A stretch of 10,456 nucleotides of DNA. Source: JACDBD01 sp050743385. Lineage in GTDB: Bacteria > Actinomycetota > Acidimicrobiia > IMCC26256 > JACDBD01. This document shows, piece by piece, positions 8,367 through 10,456 of this stretch. Position 1 is the first letter of the stretch. Each line of letters starts with the position of its first letter. Location: NCBI GenBank assembly GCA_050743385.1, contig JBOGFJ010000173.1, positions 1-10,456 of the forward strand, written 5' to 3'. The position numbers were made by a program, and so were the translations under genes. The notes beneath the pieces are model-generated. The model was not told where the DNA came from. It worked only from the letters and a program-made list of their open reading frames with translations, and did no database searches.

Positions 8367-9014
8367 CTAGAGCTCTTGCTCGAGACGTTCGAGCATCGCG
8401 TCGATGACGTCGTCGAGCGACGGCGGTTCCTCGCCGCTCTGCGCCCCGAGGTTCACGACCGCCCGGCCGAGGCGCACGACGACGAAATCGAGGACGAGCG
8501 CGTCGGTCACGCCGCTCTCGTCGGTGCCCTCGATGTCGAGTCGGTAGCCGACGGCGTCGTCGCCCCCGGATACGTCGAGGTCGGCCGTCCCTACCTCGTT
8601 CGTGGGAAGGTGTTCGACCTGGCTCTTGCCGATCGCCTGGAGGCAGTCGCGGGCGGAGTCGGCCTCGTAGCCGGCGAAGTACCGCTTGGCGCCCTTCACC
8701 TTGGGAAAGACGAACACCGCCCCCTCGATCGTCGTCCTGCCCTCGGGATCGGCGGGGTCCGAGAACAAGGGCGTCTCCGCGTACGCGTGCTCGAGCGCGT
8801 CCTGGTTCACACGATCGAGCCGGCGGCACTCGTCGATGCCGGTCTCCTCGCCCAGGTCGTCGCTGGGCTCCGACTCCCACCCTTCGGGCAGGTCGGCGAG
8901 GTCGGGGAGGGCGGCGTCGGCGATGCGCTGGTCGTCCCGGTCGCCGGCGCCCGCCGGTGCCGCCATGAGCGTGACCGCACAGAAGGTGGCCACGACGGGG
9001 AGGAGCTTGCGCAC
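8367..9014 (-). CDS. Secreted protein of unknown function, paralogue C
   Basis: The product has 215 residues and no function I recognise. It starts with a signal peptide (residues 1-23, ending AAPAGA). The acidic mature region has DLADLPEGWES, Cys63 and Cys124 at positions matching paralogue A, a VFPKVKGAKRY block (102-112) and a VVVRLGRAVVNL segment near the end. The GTG at 9014 is preferred over upstream codons because AAAGG sits about 8 nt before it and the signal peptide begins there. It is the first gene of the minus-strand operon that continues with paralogues B and A and DUF1275. It is divergent from the MDR gene, with only 62 nt between them, so the two promoters must overlap. Conserved Cys pairs and export suggest a folded extracellular domain. 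Confidence 0.8.
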   Translation of the reverse strand: MRKLLPVVATFCAVTLMAAPAGAGDRDDQRIADAALPDLADLPEGWESEPSDDLGEETGIDECRRLDRVNQDALEHAYAETPLFSDPADPEGRTTIEGAVFVFPKVKGAKRYFAGYEADSARDCLQAIGKSQVEHLPTNEVGTADLDVSGGDDAVGYRLDIEGTDESGVTDALVLDFVVVRLGRAVVNLGAQSGEEPPSLDDVIDAMLERLEQEL

Positions 9015-9038
9015 GAGAGCCTTTCGGGTGGGCGGCGG

Positions 9039-9077
9039 GCGACACCGTAGTCGGCCCGGGTCGTAGATTGGCCGCGA
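9039..9077 (+). promoter_or_regulatory. Candidate leaderless promoter of the MDR dehydrogenase
   Basis: TAGATT at 9064-9069 fits the actinobacterial -10 pattern TANNNT and ends 7 nt before the ATG at 9077, so transcription would begin at or next to the start codon. GCGACA at 9039-9044 is a partial -35 match with a 19-nt spacer. No Shine-Dalgarno precedes the ATG. On the opposite strand TACGGT (9049-9044) could be the -10 of the secreted-protein operon, which would make the two promoters overlap. Confidence 0.4.
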
Positions 9078-10309
9078 TGAAGGCCCTGCTGTACGGCGTC
9101 GCGCCCGAGCCGCGACCCGAGCCCGACACCGACAACCCATTGCTGCGCGGGCTCGCGCAGGCGCCCATGGAGCTGGCCGAGATCGACGACCCCGGCTTCC
9201 TCCTGCCCGACTGGGTCGTGACCCGTCCCCGCATCACGGGCATCTGCGGCTCCGACGCCAAGCAGGTGTTCATGGACTGGGTCGAGGAGGTGGCTTCGCC
9301 CGACAACCCCATGGTCGGCTTCGTGTCGTTCCCCCAGGTGCTGGGCCACGAGGTCGTCGCCGACGTCGTCGCGCTCGGCCCCGAGGCCGAGGGTCTCGAG
9401 GTCGGCGACCGGGTGGTGCTCAACCCCTGGCTGTCGTGCGCGCCTCGGGGCGTCGACCCGGTCTGTCCCGCGTGCGAGAACGGCGACTTCAGCCTGTGCT
9501 GGAACTTCGACGAGGGCCCGATCGCGCCCGGTATCCACACCGGCACGTCGAGCGACGCCAGCGGCGGGTACGCCGAGCTCATGCCCGCGCACGACTCGAT
9601 GCTGTTCAAGGTGCCCGACTCGGTCCCCGACGAGCTGGCGGTGTTCGCCGACCCGTTCGCGGTGTCACTGCACTCGGTGACCCGGCACCCACCGCCCGCG
9701 GGCGGGAAGGTGATGGTCTACGGCGCCGGCGCGCTGGGCACGTGCGCAACCGCGATCCTGCGGGCGCTGTATCCCGAGGTCGAGGTGCTGGTGGTGGCGC
9801 GCTTCGAGGCGCAGGCGGAGATGGCGCGCAAGCTCGGCGCCGAGGTGGTCCCCCACGAGCCGGTGCGCGACGTGATCGAGGCGGCGGCGGCGTGGTCGGG
9901 CGGGATCCTGACCACGTCCGACGGGCTCCCGATGGCGTACCCGGGCGGGATCGACGTCGTCTACGACACCGTGGGGAAGCGTCAGACATTCGAGGTCGGC
10001 AGCCGGGTGCTGCGGGCGCGGGGCACGTTGGTGAAGGCGGGCGTGCACGGGCCGACGCTCTGGGAGGACACCCCGCTGTACTTCAAGGAGCTGTCGATGG
10101 TGGGGTCGAACGCGTTCGGCTTCGAGGAGGTCGACGGCGTGCGCCAACACGGGATCCAGCACTACCTCGACCTGGTCGCCGACGGCCGGGTCGACCTCAC
10201 CGGGATGCTGACGCACACCTTCTCGCTGGACGACTGGCGCGATGCGTTCGCGACCATCGCGACCCAGGGTCAGACCGGCGCGATCAAGGTGGCGTTCGAG
10301 CTGGGTTAG
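9077..10309 (+). CDS. Zinc-dependent MDR alcohol dehydrogenase-like protein
   Basis: This 410-residue medium-chain dehydrogenase has GICGSDAK (catalytic Cys57 and Asp60), GHE (His91, Glu92) and GDRVVLNPW. A structural-zinc lobe carries Cys121, Cys130, Cys133 and Cys141; the first spacing is longer than the usual CxxC. DPFAVSLH (192-199) and the nucleotide-binding GAGALG (216-221) follow. It should oxidise an alcohol or reduce an aldehyde with NAD(P). The extended N-terminus (about 45 residues before the catalytic core) and the 410-residue length exceed the usual 340-380. The substrate is unknown. The ATG at 9077 is preferred to TTG at 9068, because TAGATT just upstream looks like a -10 box. 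The stop overlaps that of the convergent thioesterase. Confidence 0.88.
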   Translation: MKALLYGVAPEPRPEPDTDNPLLRGLAQAPMELAEIDDPGFLLPDWVVTRPRITGICGSDAKQVFMDWVEEVASPDNPMVGFVSFPQVLGHEVVADVVALGPEAEGLEVGDRVVLNPWLSCAPRGVDPVCPACENGDFSLCWNFDEGPIAPGIHTGTSSDASGGYAELMPAHDSMLFKVPDSVPDELAVFADPFAVSLHSVTRHPPPAGGKVMVYGAGALGTCATAILRALYPEVEVLVVARFEAQAEMARKLGAEVVPHEPVRDVIEAAAAWSGGILTTSDGLPMAYPGGIDVVYDTVGKRQTFEVGSRVLRARGTLVKAGVHGPTLWEDTPLYFKELSMVGSNAFGFEEVDGVRQHGIQHYLDLVADGRVDLTGMLTHTFSLDDWRDAFATIATQGQTGAIKVAFELG

Positions 10310-10456
10310 GCCGCCCGAGCTGTCGCGAGCGCCACACGGCGCTGGACGCCGGTGTCGACGAGATCGATGCGAAGCGTCGCGTCAGCGGCCCCGCCGATGA
10401 TGCGCGCCCTCGCCTCGATCGGACCGACCCGTCCCGGGCGCAGGAAGTGAACGACG
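10306..10456 (-). CDS. PaaI-like hotdog thioesterase, C-terminal fragment (5' truncated)
   Basis: Reading the minus strand from 10455 gives 49 residues without a stop, ending at TAA (10308-10306). The sequence VVHFLRPGRVGPIEARARII, followed by TLRIDLVDTG and VALATARAA, matches the last strands of PaaI-type acyl-CoA thioesterases (hotdog fold), in which HFLRP and VGP mark the central strand and the ATA end is typical. The catalytic half lies beyond the window. The gene is convergent with the MDR dehydrogenase, and the two stop codons overlap within 10306-10309, leaving no room for a terminator between them. Confidence 0.65.
   Translation of the reverse strand, partial: VVHFLRPGRVGPIEARARIIGGAADATLRIDLVDTGVQRRVALATARAA

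Noticed and set aside
9068..9076. TTG start for the MDR gene adding three residues
   Set aside because: The TTG overlaps the probable -10 box TAGATT, and the ATG at 9077 begins the typical MKA N-terminus.

Overview
The window is very GC-rich and gene-dense. Codon third positions are mostly G or C, GTG starts occur, and the protein families (Rpf-type transglycosylase, F420/redox-era style MDR and SDR enzymes, DUF1275) fit an actinobacterium. An uncultured Acidimicrobiia-type lineage is my best guess, but the sequence alone does not prove it.

Left part, plus strand (1-2595): the C-terminal end of a secreted Rpf/SLT-like transglycosylase; a 47-bp near-perfect palindrome; a CMD/AhpD-family redox protein at 448-933; and a single-pass membrane protein with a Kelch-like propeller at 1066-2595. 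The key observation is that the CMD gene is interrupted only by one in-frame TGA (631-633). This TGA sits exactly where homologues have the second cysteine of their CxxC redox motif, and a plausible bacterial SECIS hairpin follows it. I read it as a selenoprotein with a CxxU active site, not as two short genes or a pseudogene.

Middle and right part, minus strand (9014 down to 2599): three tandem paralogues of an unrecognised secreted protein (the middle one internally deleted), a DUF1275 membrane protein, an ABC-F ATPase translationally coupled to an amidase, then a second copy of the 47-bp palindrome and an SDR oxidoreductase. The genes from 9014 to 7448 are separated by only 16-19 nt, so they form an operon. 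ABC-F and amidase overlap by ATGA and may belong to the same transcript or a second one.

Right end: a zinc-type MDR alcohol dehydrogenase on the plus strand (9077-10309), apparently transcribed from a leaderless promoter divergent from the secreted-protein operon. Its stop codon overlaps that of a convergent, truncated PaaI-like hotdog thioesterase running off the window.

No rRNA, tRNA, CRISPR, transposase or Sec machinery genes (selA, selB, selC, selD) were seen. The selenoprotein call therefore depends on those genes being elsewhere in the genome.
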